Part shown: positions 32,346 through 43,100 of the stretch, piece after piece
Position numbering within the stretch: position 1 is the stretch's first letter
Layout of the letters: each line of letters opens with the position of its first letter
Source: Dactylis glomerata
Lineage: Eukaryota; Streptophyta; Magnoliopsida; Poales; Poaceae
Length of the DNA stretch: 64,000 bases
Reading direction: 5' to 3'
Assembly (NCBI GenBank): GCA_007115705.1
Contig: QXEO01000334.1
Location: forward strand, 1,273,567 to 1,337,566
Made by a program: the position numbers and the translations under genes
The notes under the pieces: generated by a model
The model's database searches: none
Seen by the model: only the letters and a program-made list of their open reading frames with translations
What the model was told of the DNA's origin: nothing

Positions 32346-35300
32346 CTAAGGGTAGAACTTTCGCAGATGAGCTATGTTCCACGGGTTCCCCACTGATACT
32401 CCTTCTGCGGTTTCCAGCCACGCCGAGCCTGGCCTAGCGATGTGCGTCACCTTGAAGGGTCCTTCCCACATTGGAGACAGCTTGTGCAGGCCCTCGCGAG
32501 AGAGTATTCTCCTCAGCACCAGGTCGCCGACCTCCAGGGTCCTTGCTCGAACATGGCGGCTATGGTTACGGCGTAGTCCTTGCTAGTACCTCACAACGCG
32601 GAGCGCGGCTTGGCACCGAGCTTCTTCGAGCAGGAGGAGGCGGTCCTTGATGAGGTCCTCTTGGCAAATTTCGTCGAAGGCGAGCACTCTTGGCGACCCA
32701 AATTTGACGTCGGTTGGAAGAACAGCCTCCGCCCCATTGACCAAGAAGAAAGGGGTCTCTCCAGTGGGTTTGGTGGATGTAGTCCTGATGGACCACAAGA
32801 TGGATTGGAGGTTGTCTAACAATTTTTTGCCGCAGGCTTTGAGCTTTGCATTGAAGCTTTTCATCTTGATTCCATTGAGGACTTGAGCGTTAGCACGCTC
32901 GGCTTGGCCATTGCTCCTGGGGTAGGTGACAGAGGTGAAACAGATCTTGATGCCGGCCGACGCGCTGTACTCTCGGAACAGTCCGCTGGTGAACTGGCTG
33001 CCATTGTCGGTGATGATGCGGTTAGGCACACCAAAGTGACAGACCAGCCCACAGATGAACTTGACTGCGGACCTGGCCGGGATTGTGCACACCGGTTCCA
33101 CCTCCACCCACTTGGTAAACTTGTCGATGGCGACATAGAGGTAGCGGTAGCCCCCTTGTGCTCTGGGGAATAGACCAAGGATGTCTAGCCCCCAAACTAC
33201 AAAGGGCCAAGTGAGCGGGATGGTTTGCAGCTCCTGCGCCGGCTGATGAATCTGCTTGGCATGGAATTGGCACGCCTCGCACCTCTTGACCATCTCCACC
33301 GCATCTCTGAGCGCTGAAGGCCAGTAGAAGCCACTTCGATATGCCTTCGCGGCTAGAGTTCTAGCAGAAGCATGATGCCCGCATTCGCCAGCGTGGATGT
33401 CCCCGAGAAGCTCTTGGCCTTGGTGAGTAGATATGCACTTCAGAGTGACGCTGTTTGGGCGACGTCGGTACAAGTCACCATCCTTGATGCAGTAGCCCGA
33501 AGCTTGACGCACAATCCTTTTGGCCTCCTCTTCATCCTCGGGAAGCCTGCTGCTGGTGAGGAAGGCCTTGAGCTCGAGGATCCAATCCACTCCCTCCTGC
33601 CATGCCAATGCCAGAAGGACGCGGTCACCCGAAGGAGGCCCGCAGTCTGGAGCCCCTGCTCTGGCGGCGGTGGCAGGGCAGGTGGAGGGTCTGATCCAGA
33701 TGACGATGGAGAAGCGGACGGTTTGAAGAGACGCTCCTCAAAGACGCCGGCAAGTTGTGCCAGGCGATGAGAGGCACGCTTGGCAATCTCGTCGGCTTCC
33801 ACATTTTCTCCTCTCGGGATGTGCTTCAGCTCCAAGCCTTGGAAGTGTTTTTCCATCTTTCGATGCTCCTCGAGATAAGCCGCCATGTGCTCATCCTTTG
33901 GAGTGTAGCTCTTGTTCAAGAAGTCCACAACCAGCTGTGAATCTCCCTTGACGATGAGGAGCTTGATGCCCAAGGCATTCGCTGCCCTTAGGCCGGCGAG
34001 TAGTCCTTCATATTCCGCGATGTTGTTGGAGACCTTGTGCTCAGGCTTAAAGCAGAGCTAGACGGCATAGAAGAGCTTATCCCCAGAGGGAGAGGTAAGG
34101 ACTGCGCCAGCCCCTATGCCGGTGAGGTTGAAAGCGCCGTCGAAGTGCATGACCCAGAGGCCTGGGGCCTCCTCTCCCGGAAGCGTTGACTCCGCCTCTG
34201 GAGGCTCGTCGGTGAATGGATCAGTCCATTCTTCGGCGAACTCAGCCAAAGCTTTGCTCTTGATTACCTTGGTGGTTTCGAAGGAGATCTCGAAAGGCTG
34301 GAGCTCCACGGCCCACTCAGCCACCCGCCCGGTGATATTGGGATTGCGTAGAACGGCTTCCAGGGGACAATCAGTGACCACCTTAATCGTGTGACCATGG
34401 AAGTAGTGATGTAGTTTCCTTGAAGCGACGAGCAAGGTGTAGAGCAACTTTTGCTGCATGGTGTAGCGCTCCCGCGCGTCGCGTAGTACCGTGCTGATGA
34501 AGTACATGGGCTTTTGCACCGTGGCGACGCCCTTAGGAGCTTCCTCCTCGGGAGGCCTTGGAGCGTTGCTCTGAGAGAGCGGCTCGGTCGGCGAAGATGC
34601 ATCGGTTGGCTCCTCTTGAGGGACGGGAGGCATAGCGGCCTCTTCCTCGCGAGGAGCCCCCGGGCTAAGAGGGTCAACCTCCTCTTTGGCGATCACCTTA
34701 GCGTCTCGCTCCGCGACGAGAACGGCACTTGCAGTCCTTGGAGTTGCCGCGATGTAGAGTAGCAAGGGCTCGCGGAATGTTGGGGCAACCATGATTGGTG
34801 GGCTCGTGAGGTACCATTTTAACTCAGCGGAGGCCTTGTCGGCTTTCAGAGTCCACTCAAACTTCCCAGTGCGCTTCATGAGCTTGAAGAAGGGCAAAGC
34901 TTTCTCCCCACTCCTCGCGATGAAGCACCCCAGAGCTGCCATGCACCCCGCGAGGTGTTGCATCTCCTTGAGATTGCGTGGTGGATGCATTTCTTTGATG
35001 GCCTTGACTTTGTCAGGGTTCGCCTCTATCCCGCGATGGGACACGAGGAACCCCAACAGTTTTCGTAACGGCACGCCGAAGGCGCACTTGGCGGGGTTGA
35101 GCTTGATGTTCACCCTTCTCAGGTTGGTGAACGTTTCCTCCAGATCCTCGATGAAGGTGTGACTCTCGCGAGTCTTGATGATGATGTCGTCAACGTAGGC
35201 TTCCGCATTTCTTCCCATCTGAACCCCCATGGCCTTACGCATGAGTCTTTGGAAGGTGGCTCCCGCGTTCTTCAGGCCGAAGGGCATGCATACGTAGCAG

Positions 35301-36922
35301 TACACACCATAGGGCATGATGAAGGCAGTCTTTTCTTCGTCCTCCTTTTCCATCTTGATCTGGTGATAGCCGGAGAAAGCATCCAAGAAGCAAAGGAGGT
35401 CACATCCGGTGGTGGAGTCGACAATTTGATCTATCCTTGGGAGCGGATAAGGATCCTTGGGACAGGCCTTGTTGAGACTTGTGAAGTCCATGCAGAGGCA
35501 CCCACTTCCATTTGACTTTGGGACGACCACTGGATTGGCAATCCAGGTGGGGTGGGCTACCTCGCGTATTAGCTTGGCCTTCTTCAGCTTCTCTATTTCC
35601 TTGACGATGAAGTCTTGCTTCTCTTGCGCTTGTTTCCTAGTCTTCTGCTTCACGGGGTGTGCCTGAGGGCACACGGCTAAGTGGTGCTCAATCACCTCCC
35701 TGGAAACGCCGGGCATATCTGACGGAGTCCAAGTGAACATGTCAGAGTTTGCCCGTAAGAAGGTGACGAGCATGCTTTCCTATTTGGGGGAAAGCCCTGC
35801 CCCGATGGTGACGAAGTTTTCGCAGCCCCCAGCCTAGAGCGGGACCTTCTTGGTTGCAGAGCGCTCTTGGGTGAACTGGGGCCTCCTCCCTGAGGGTACC
35901 GCAGCTTCCCCAATGCTCATGTCCAGCATCGGATGGACCAGGTCCTCGCTTGGAGTAGGCGATGCGGAGGCGGCGAACTTCTTCCCTGTCGAGCCTGACA
36001 GGTGGGGCTCGAGAGAGGCCTTCTTTGCAGCAGCCCGCTCTTGGGACATGAGCTGCTTCTTCCTCGCAAGGTCGCCGGAGTGTTCCAGTAGATCTTCATC
36101 GGCGGGGAGCATGGTGGCGGCCTCACGGTAGACATGCTCCACAGATCGGAGAGCATCCTTCTCATTGAAGCGCACGGTGATCGTGCCGTTGGTGCCCGAA
36201 ATCTTGAGGACGTTGAAGCCATGGTGCATTGCTGCCATAAACCTTGCCAGGGCTGGGTAGCCGAGAATGGCATTGTATGGCAGCGCGATTTAGGTGACGT
36301 CGAAGTTGAGGCTCTCTGTCCTGTAGTTGTCCCGGGTGCCGAAGGTTACGGGCAGGCATACCTGCCCAATTGGCGTTGTAGACCCTTCGGTTACCCCGAA
36401 GAATGGTCGAGTTGGCATGAGCCGGTGGTACGGCACCTACATCTTCTCGAAGATCTCAACCGAGATGATGTAGAGGCCCGCCCCTCCGTCGATGAGAGTG
36501 CGATTGATGGCGACATAATTGATGGTTGGCGCGCACAAGAGGGGAATTGTGCACACGCCCCTGGTGGAGACCGGATGGTCCTCCTCATCGAAGCCGATCT
36601 TGCAAGTTGACCACTTCATTAGGCGGTTGCCGACGTTGGGCTGCGCCACCGCGATCTCTCGCGACAGCTGCTTGAAGTGACGATTAGATAAAGGAGCCTT
36701 AGCTCCACCCAGGAGGCAAGCGGCGAAGTCTCGCAGCTCTTGATAGCCCCCCTGGTTCTCCTCCCAGCGATCGTTCGCTGGTGGGGGCAGTGGCAGCGGC
36801 TCGGGATCGGCTCGAGATAGACCCTCGCGGCGGCGACCTTCCTCGTAGTCATCGTCGCGGCGATCGCCCCGGGATCCACTCTTGTCGTAGCTACAGCCAC
36901 CCCTGCGGCGCTTGGAGACACC
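32346..36922 (-). pseudogene. G2 gag (C-terminal part)-pro-pol, decayed
   Basis: In order on the minus strand: the basic/acidic gag tail after the knuckle; protease with LIDGGAGL (about 36480); reverse transcriptase with MPFGLKNAGATFQ and YVDD (about 35185-35195); RNase H with a long Pro/Glu-rich insertion; a second RNase H (HFDGAF, NNIAEYE, GDSQLVVDF); integrase (CGHHAS, CEACQFHA, DKFTKWVEVEP, TDNGSQF); and a C-terminal tail ending TAG at 32346. Breaks: stops near 36437, 36292, 35834, 35774, 34058 and 32583, and a single-base loss in a C run near 33652-33656 that shifts the frame relative to G1. Several stops are TAG or TGA where G1 has CAG or CGA. Confidence 0.85.
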
Positions 36923-36927
36923 ATTTT
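36923..36927. repeat. Target-site duplication of G1, left copy (ATTTT)
   Basis: ATTTT directly precedes the LTR start at 36928. The matching ATTTT directly follows the other LTR at 47040-47044. Removing G1 and one copy restores a continuous G2 gag reading across the site. Confidence 0.9.
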
Positions 36928-37835
36928 TGTCGATGGATTTCGTGTTGCAAGAACACGGGGTACCACGCGACGGACCCAAAGATTCAAACGCAGGGGGCTG
37001 AACGTGTGAGATCTAGGATCGCAACAAAGCACGGTGACGGAAGCCTCGAGCTGTCGAACGCACTACGCACTGCAGAGAGGGACGCCGAGCTTTACCCAGG
37101 TTCAGGGCCCTCGTGGTGAGGTAACACCCCTACTTCCTGCCTTCTTGTATTGCAACGCGACACCTCGCGAGAAGTACAAGGTCTTGGTTACAAAGTTCTA
37201 GCTGACCAGAGGTTGAAGAACCTACGTGCCCAGCTAGCAACTTGGAGAAGATCAGATCCCATCTAAGGGGTGGCCTCCCCTCCTTTTATAGCGCCAAGGT
37301 CCTCCTTCCCCTTATCTTCTTGGGGAAGGGGTTGCCATACACATGGCCAAGGAGGGTGGACAGCTGTAGACTACATTCTTCTGTAGACGTGGTCTTCGTA
37401 GGGTAGTGGCGCCGGTCCACAGGAGTGGGTGGAGGAAGCTGATGTCTTCCTCTGGCGCCCTGCACCGTCCACGCTATTTTTAGGGGGGGTGGCCAACAAC
37501 CACTGTGCCGCTTTAGGCAGGCACAGCAAAAGTTGGTCTCCTCCCTGTCGGGGGTAGCGTGGGCGGTACGCGGTCTTCTGTCCTTCATCTTCTTGCTCCG
37601 CACGCCAACGTGCTGAGCTGGCATGGACTTGGTCTCTCTCTCCTCACCAGCGAGGGCTCGTGAGGAGGTCTTCAGGTCCTTAGCAGTTTCCACCGTCGTT
37701 CTTCTCACGAGGCGCCTCCTCGTGAGGGTCTTCTCCGTAGCTTGGGTCGTTGATTCTCCCCTGGGCTGAAGATGGGCTGATGATGGGGCCCAGGAGCAGG
37801 TGGACCGGGATACCCTAGTATCCAGAACACCGACA
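36928..37835 (-). repeat. 3' LTR of G1 (908 bases)
   Basis: On the minus strand it starts TGTCGGTGTTCTGG at 37835, after CCTGGGGGCTAC, and ends AATCCATCGACA at 36928. TATA box TATAAAA on the minus strand (complement of 37284-37290). Confidence 0.9.
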
Positions 37836-38132
37836 GTAGCCCCCAGGAGCCCGGCCCACGAAGGCGCCCTCTTGAGGAAGCGAAGGGCCGGGGGCCCCCG
37901 AAGCTGCTGGGCCCTCCAACGGCACGCATCAACCGCGCGGTCAGAGGACCATGTGAAGAAGCAGAGGCTCCTGATACGTGGCGCGGCCGCAGCTGGTGAG
38001 ACGAAACGGCGAGCGACGCTACAGTCTCCGAGGCATCAAACCGCCATAATGGCGCGTCGCTTCACTGCGGAGTGTTGCGCCGACACTTTGATTCCCGCGC
38101 TGAGACTTGGCGCATCGATGTCGGATGCCCCC

Positions 38133-38140
38133 TTTAAATA
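38133..38140 (+). promoter_or_regulatory. TATA box of the G1 antisense gene
   Basis: TTTAAATA, 73 bases before the second base of the leader that ends in the ATG at 38213. It is followed by a pyrimidine-rich leader with CTTCACCTCCTTCC. It faces opposite to the LTR promoter and lies about 300 bases inside the element from the 3' LTR. Confidence 0.55.
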
Positions 38141-38212
38141 GAGTCTCCTCGAGACCTCCGGCACTTCACCTCCTTCCTCCAGTGCCACTTCTTCCTCCAC
38201 GCCCCCAAGCTG

Positions 38213-38977
38213 ATGGACCCCTCCGCCTCCGTCGCCGCCGCAGGGCCAAGCTCTGGGGCCAAGCGCCGCGGATGCCCCTCGGGCAGCGGGAACAAGGCGA
38301 AGATCCCGGCCCGATGGACGCTCGGCGCCGGCGGCCCCCTTCGCATTGGCGCGCCGAGGCAGGACGAGGCGAACCGCGCTGCCTCGGGGACCTCCGGCGC
38401 CCTGACCCTCAGGGGTCCCGCGCATGGAGGTGCTCTGAACTCGCCGTCGCCGTTGGCGGCGGCGCCTGCTCCCCTCACCCCGGAGAGCGTCGACCGGGTC
38501 CTCCGGGACGTGGAGGCCGCCCTGGGCCCCCCTCTCCCTGCTGCAGATCCTTTGGCCCCTCCGGCGAATGGAGTGGTTGCCACTCCGCGCCACTTGGCGG
38601 CGGCGATGCTGGGACCCCTCATCGGCCTGGGGTCCCGCTTCCTGGAGCTCCTCGTCATCATCGACGCCCCAGGCTTCAACTCCCTCCGGCTGCCCGACGC
38701 CATCCGGAGGGTGGTTTACGCCCCCGGCACGGCCGCCGGGGAGATTGCCCTAGGGGAGCAGAGCAGGCCAGATCTCTTCTGGCCTGTGGACATCCTCCTC
38801 GAGGTGGGCGGCAATGCCGCCCTCTCTGGCCGCTGGAGGGCCTTCGCCCTCGGCCATCGCCTCCGTGTTGGCGGCCACCTCGTCTTCTGCTTCAAGCTGG
38901 GGATTTTGGAGGCTTCGGTGCGGATCTTCACCGCCGGTGGCGTCTGCCGCACCTACCCCCAGCCCGAGGCGCAGTGA
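38213..38977 (+). CDS. G1 antisense gene: AT-hook plus B3-like DNA-binding protein
   Basis: An uninterrupted frame of 254 codons on the strand opposite to gag-pol, between pol and the 3' LTR. Residues 16-30 (AKRRGCPSGSGNKAK) look like a decayed AT-hook; the G2 copy keeps GRPPGSRNK, close to the hook of plant AHL proteins. Residues 31-135 are Ala/Pro-rich linker. Residues 142-248 fit a B3 domain in order: SRFLELLVI, FNSLRLPDAIRRV, GEIAL, FWPVDILL, LSGRWRAFALGHRLRVGGHLVF, ASVRIFT, VCRTY. The basis is strand order and hallmark W, F, H, L and F positions, not a search. The high GC and a codon use unlike pol suggest a captured gene. It is probably nuclear and DNA-binding; whether it acts on the LTR, on host genes or on integration is unknown. 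Confidence 0.7.
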   Translation: MDPSASVAAAGPSSGAKRRGCPSGSGNKAKIPARWTLGAGGPLRIGAPRQDEANRAASGTSGALTLRGPAHGGALNSPSPLAAAPAPLTPESVDRVLRDVEAALGPPLPAADPLAPPANGVVATPRHLAAAMLGPLIGLGSRFLELLVIIDAPGFNSLRLPDAIRRVVYAPGTAAGEIALGEQSRPDLFWPVDILLEVGGNAALSGRWRAFALGHRLRVGGHLVFCFKLGILEASVRIFTAGGVCRTYPQPEAQ

Positions 38978-40129
38978 AGAGGAGGTCCTGGCGCGGTAGT
39001 CTTCTGGGGAGGTGAGCTAGTCTCCTCCCCTCTTTTGTCGTGTAGTCCTCGCCGGCGGGGTATGCTCCGCCGTGCCTTTGCTCCTCCCTTTGATGGGATT
39101 ACTTTAATGAAGTCCGCTTTTTAGCTGTCTTGCATTTCGCTTCTCACTGCTCTTCATTGTCCTGGTCATTTGCACGCTCGAGAGCCCTGATGAGCTGTTA
39201 GCGTCGACGGGAGGCCTCCCTTCTCCTCAGAGCTCGAGATGGGGTTGGCACCGACGACACATTGGACGATTCCTGAGACTATAAGTTGAAGAAAGAGTTG
39301 GAAAAGAAAAAAAACCCCAAATCCCCGAAAACGGAAAAACAAGTCGATAAAACAAATGAAAAAAGAAGGCGAATAAGATGCCCCTGTGACTGGCACAGGG
39401 ACCTTCTCCGTCGTGGAGGAGCGCAGAACTATCTGTGCCAGCAGCTAAGAGCAAATTGCCGTGTGTGGCGATTCACGAGGCCTTCCTCGTCGTTGAGGGA
39501 AGCTGGACCCTCACGGACGTGAAAACGTCAACGCTTAAGGGAGCCCAGAGACCGTTGACACCTCACAAGGGTTGCTCACGAGGTGAAGGGCCTGGCGCGG
39601 ACCTCCGGATCTGCGTCTCCTTCGCAAGATGATCGGAGCGGCCTTGGTCTTCAATAATCCTGCCACGTTAGGCCTTCCTCGATAGAGGGAATCTCCTTGT
39701 GAATGCTTGTTGCATCGACGCATCCTTGCCTCCTCGTGAGGGTTGCTCACGAGGTGCTGGTCCTTAGCGGGTGCCTTGGGCACACCTTGGACTTTCCTCG
39801 AAGATTTTTTATTTTCCGATGTACTTCGCGAGGAACTAAGCACCATGGGTATTTGGAGGTGATCGATAACAGGGCCGTCGCCCCCGACCAGAGCTCACTC
39901 CCTTTGGGTTTTTCGGGCTCGCTGTTTTCCAGGCGAAGGCCCCAGCATAGACACCGTGCCTAGCCCCCTTCCGCGTGGAGTACAACCGAAAATAAATGGA
40001 CTTCATGCCATTTTAATGTCATGCCAAAGCAGAGGCGCTATGTTGCATGATAACTTAATATTAGTGCTTAAGAGCAGTTTGAGCTGATACAAGTGCCGTG
40101 AAAACGGTCTTTATCTCCTCGTGAGGAAC
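38978..40129. other. Region between the antisense gene and pol of G1
   Basis: Non-coding, colinear with 31196-32345 of G2. Notable are the inverted repeats after the stop (GGGGAGG...CCTCCCC, and GGCGGGGTATGCTCCGCC near 39054-39071), an A-rich stretch (39295-39365) and repeated palindromic CTCGTGAGG/CTCACGAGG motifs. Confidence 0.5.
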
Positions 40130-43100
40130 CTAAGGGTAGAACTTTCGCAGATGAGCTATGTTCCACGGGTTCCCCACCGGCACACCTTCTGCGGTTTCCA
40201 GCCGTGCCGAGCCTGGCCTGGCGATGTGCGTCACCTTGAAGGGTCCTTCCCACATCGGAGACAGCTTGTGCAGGCCCTCGCGAGAGAGTATTCTCCTCAA
40301 TACCAGGTCGCCGACCTCCAGAGTCCTTGCTCGAACATGGCGGCTATGGTAGCGGCGTAGCCCTTGTTGGTACCTCGCGGCGCGGAGCGCGGCTTGGCAC
40401 CGAGCTTCTTCAAGCAGGAGGAGGCGATCCTTGATGAGGTCCTCTTGGCAAATTTCGTTGAAGGCGAGCACTCTTGGCGACCTGAACTTGACGTCAGTGG
40501 GAAGAACAGCCTCCGCCCCATAGACCAGGAAGAAAGGGGTCTCTCCAGTGGGTTTGGTGGCGGTAGTCCTGATGGACCATGAGATGGATTGGAGGTTGTC
40601 TAACCATTTTTTGCCGCAGGCTTCGAGCTTGGCGTTGAAGCTTTTCGTCTTGAGTCCCTTGAGGACCTCGGCGTTAGCACGCTCGGCCTAGCCATTGCTC
40701 CGGGGGTAGGTGACGGAGGCGAAACAGATTTTGATGCCGGTCGATGCACAGTACTCCCGGAACAGTCCGCTGGTGAACTGGCTGCCATTGTCGGTGATTA
40801 TGCGGTTAGGCACACCAAAACGATAGACCAGCCCACGTATGAACTTGACCGCGGACCTGGCCGGGATGCTGCACACCGGCTCCACTTCCACCCACTTGGT
40901 AAACTTGTCGACGGCGACGTAGAGGTAGCGATAGCCCCCTTGCGCTCTAGGGAACGGACCAAGGATGTCCAGCCCCCAAACTGCAAAGGGCCAAGTGAGT
41001 GGGATGGTTTGCAGCTCCTGCGCCGGCTAGTGGATCTGCTTAGCGTGGAATTGGCACGCCTCGCACCTCTTGACCATCTCCGCCGCATCCCCGAGCGCTG
41101 AAGGCCAGTAGAAACCACTTCGATACGCCTTTGCGGCTAGAGTTGCTGTAGAAGCATGATGGCCACACTCGCCGGCATGGATGTCCCTGAGAAGCTCCTG
41201 GCCTTGGTGAGTAGATATGCACTTCAGAGCGACGCCGTTTGGGCGATGCCGGTATAAGTCACCATCCTTGATGCAGTAGCCCGAAGCTTGGCGCACGATC
41301 CTTTCGGCCTCCTCTTCATCCTCGGGAAGCCTGCTGCTGGTGAGGAAGGCCTTGAGCTCGAGAATCCAATCCACTCCCTCCTGTCGTGCCAATGCCAGAA
41401 GGACGCGGTCACCCGAAGGAGGCCCGCAGCTTGGAGCCCCCTGCTCCGGTGGTGGCGGCAGGGCAGGTGGAGGGTCTGATCCGGATGATGGTGGAGAAGT
41501 GGATGGCTTGAAGAGATGCTCCTCAAAGATGCCGGCAGGTTGTGCCAGGCGGTGAGAGGCGCGCTTGGCGATCTCGTCGGCTTCCACATTTTCTCCTCTC
41601 GGGATGTGCTTCAAGTCCAAACCTTGGAAGCGTTTTTCCATCTTTCGATGCTCCTCGAGATAGGCGACCATGTGCTCGTCCTTTGGAGTGTAGCTCTTGT
41701 TCGAGAAGTTCACAACCAGCTGTGAATCTCCCTTGACGATGAGGCGCTTGATGCCCAAAGCGGTTGCCGCCCTTAAGCCGGCGAGTATTCCTTCGTATTC
41801 CGCGATGTTGTTGGAGACCTTGTGCTCAGGCTTAAAGCAGAGCTTTACGGCGTAGAAGAGCTTGTCTCTAGAGGGAGAGGTTAGGATAGTACCATCTCCC
41901 GTGTCGGGGAGGTTGAAGGCGCCGTCGAAGTGCATGACCCAGAGGCCTGGGGCCTCCTCTCCTGGGAGCGTTGACTCCACCTCCGGAGGCTCGTCGGCGA
42001 ACGGATCGGTCCACTCCATAGTGAACTCGGCCAAAGCCTTGCTGTTGATTACCTTTGTAGTTTCGAAGGAGATCTCGAAGGGTTGAAGCTCCACGGCCCA
42101 TTCTGCCACCCGCCCGGTGACGTTGGGATTGCGTAGGATGGTCTCCAGGGGACGATCGGTTACCACCTTAATCGGGTGACCCTGGAAGTAGTGGCGTAGC
42201 TTCCGCGAAGCGATGAGCAGGGTGTAGAGCAGCTTTTGCTGCATGGTGTAGCGCTCCCAAGCGTCACGTAGCACCGTGCTGACAAAGTATACGGGCTTCT
42301 GCACCTTGGTGACGCCCTCGGGAGCTTCCTCCTCGGGAGGCTTTTGAGCGTTGCTCTGAGAGAGCGGCTCGGTTGGCAGAGATGCAGCGGGTGGCTCCTC
42401 TTGAGGGACGAGAGGTGTAGCGGCCTCTTCGTCGCGAGGAGCCCTCGGACCGGGAGTACCGACCTCTTCCTTGGCGATCACCTTTGCGTCTCGCTCCGCG
42501 ACAAGAATGGCACTTGCAGTCCTTGGAGTAGCCGCGATGTAGAGTAGCAAGGGCTCGCGGGTTGTTGGGGCAACCATGATCGGTGGGCTCGTGAGGTACA
42601 TTTTCAACTCAGCGAAGGCCTTGTCGGCTTCCGGAGTCCACTCGAACTTCCCGGCGCACTTCAGGAGCTTGAAGAAGGGCAAGGCTTTCTCCCCACTCCT
42701 TGCGATGAAGCGCCCTAGGGCTGCCATGCATCCCACGAGGTGTTGCATTTCCTTGAGATTACGCAGTGGACACATTTCTTCGATGGCCTTGACCTTGTCA
42801 GGGTTTGCCTCAATCCCGCGATGGGACATGAGGAACCCCAACAGTTTTCCCGACGGTACGCCAAAGGCGCACTTGGCGGGGTTGAGCTTGATGTTTACCT
42901 TTCTCAGGTTGATGAATGTTTCCTCCAGATCCTCGATGAAGGTGTGACTCTCGCGAATCTTGATGACGATGTCATCGACGTAGGCCTCTGCGTTCCTTCC
43001 CATCTGAGCTCCCAAGGCCTTGCGCATGAGCCTTTGGAAAGTGGCTCCTGCGTTCTTCAGACCGAAGGGCATGCAGACGTAGCAGTACACACCACAAGGC

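Larger units (their letters stand above)
29150..36927 (-). mobile_element. Element G2: Tat-lineage Gypsy, left part
   Basis: On the minus strand this part holds gag from just after the zinc-knuckle segment through integrase (36922-32346), the antisense AT-hook/B3 gene and the 3' LTR (30060-29150). The upstream gag continues at 47045-47195, on the other side of G1, and the 5' part lies beyond H. G2 inserted into the 5' LTR of J; the left half of the expected duplication is TTGTT (29145-29149). Confidence 0.85.
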
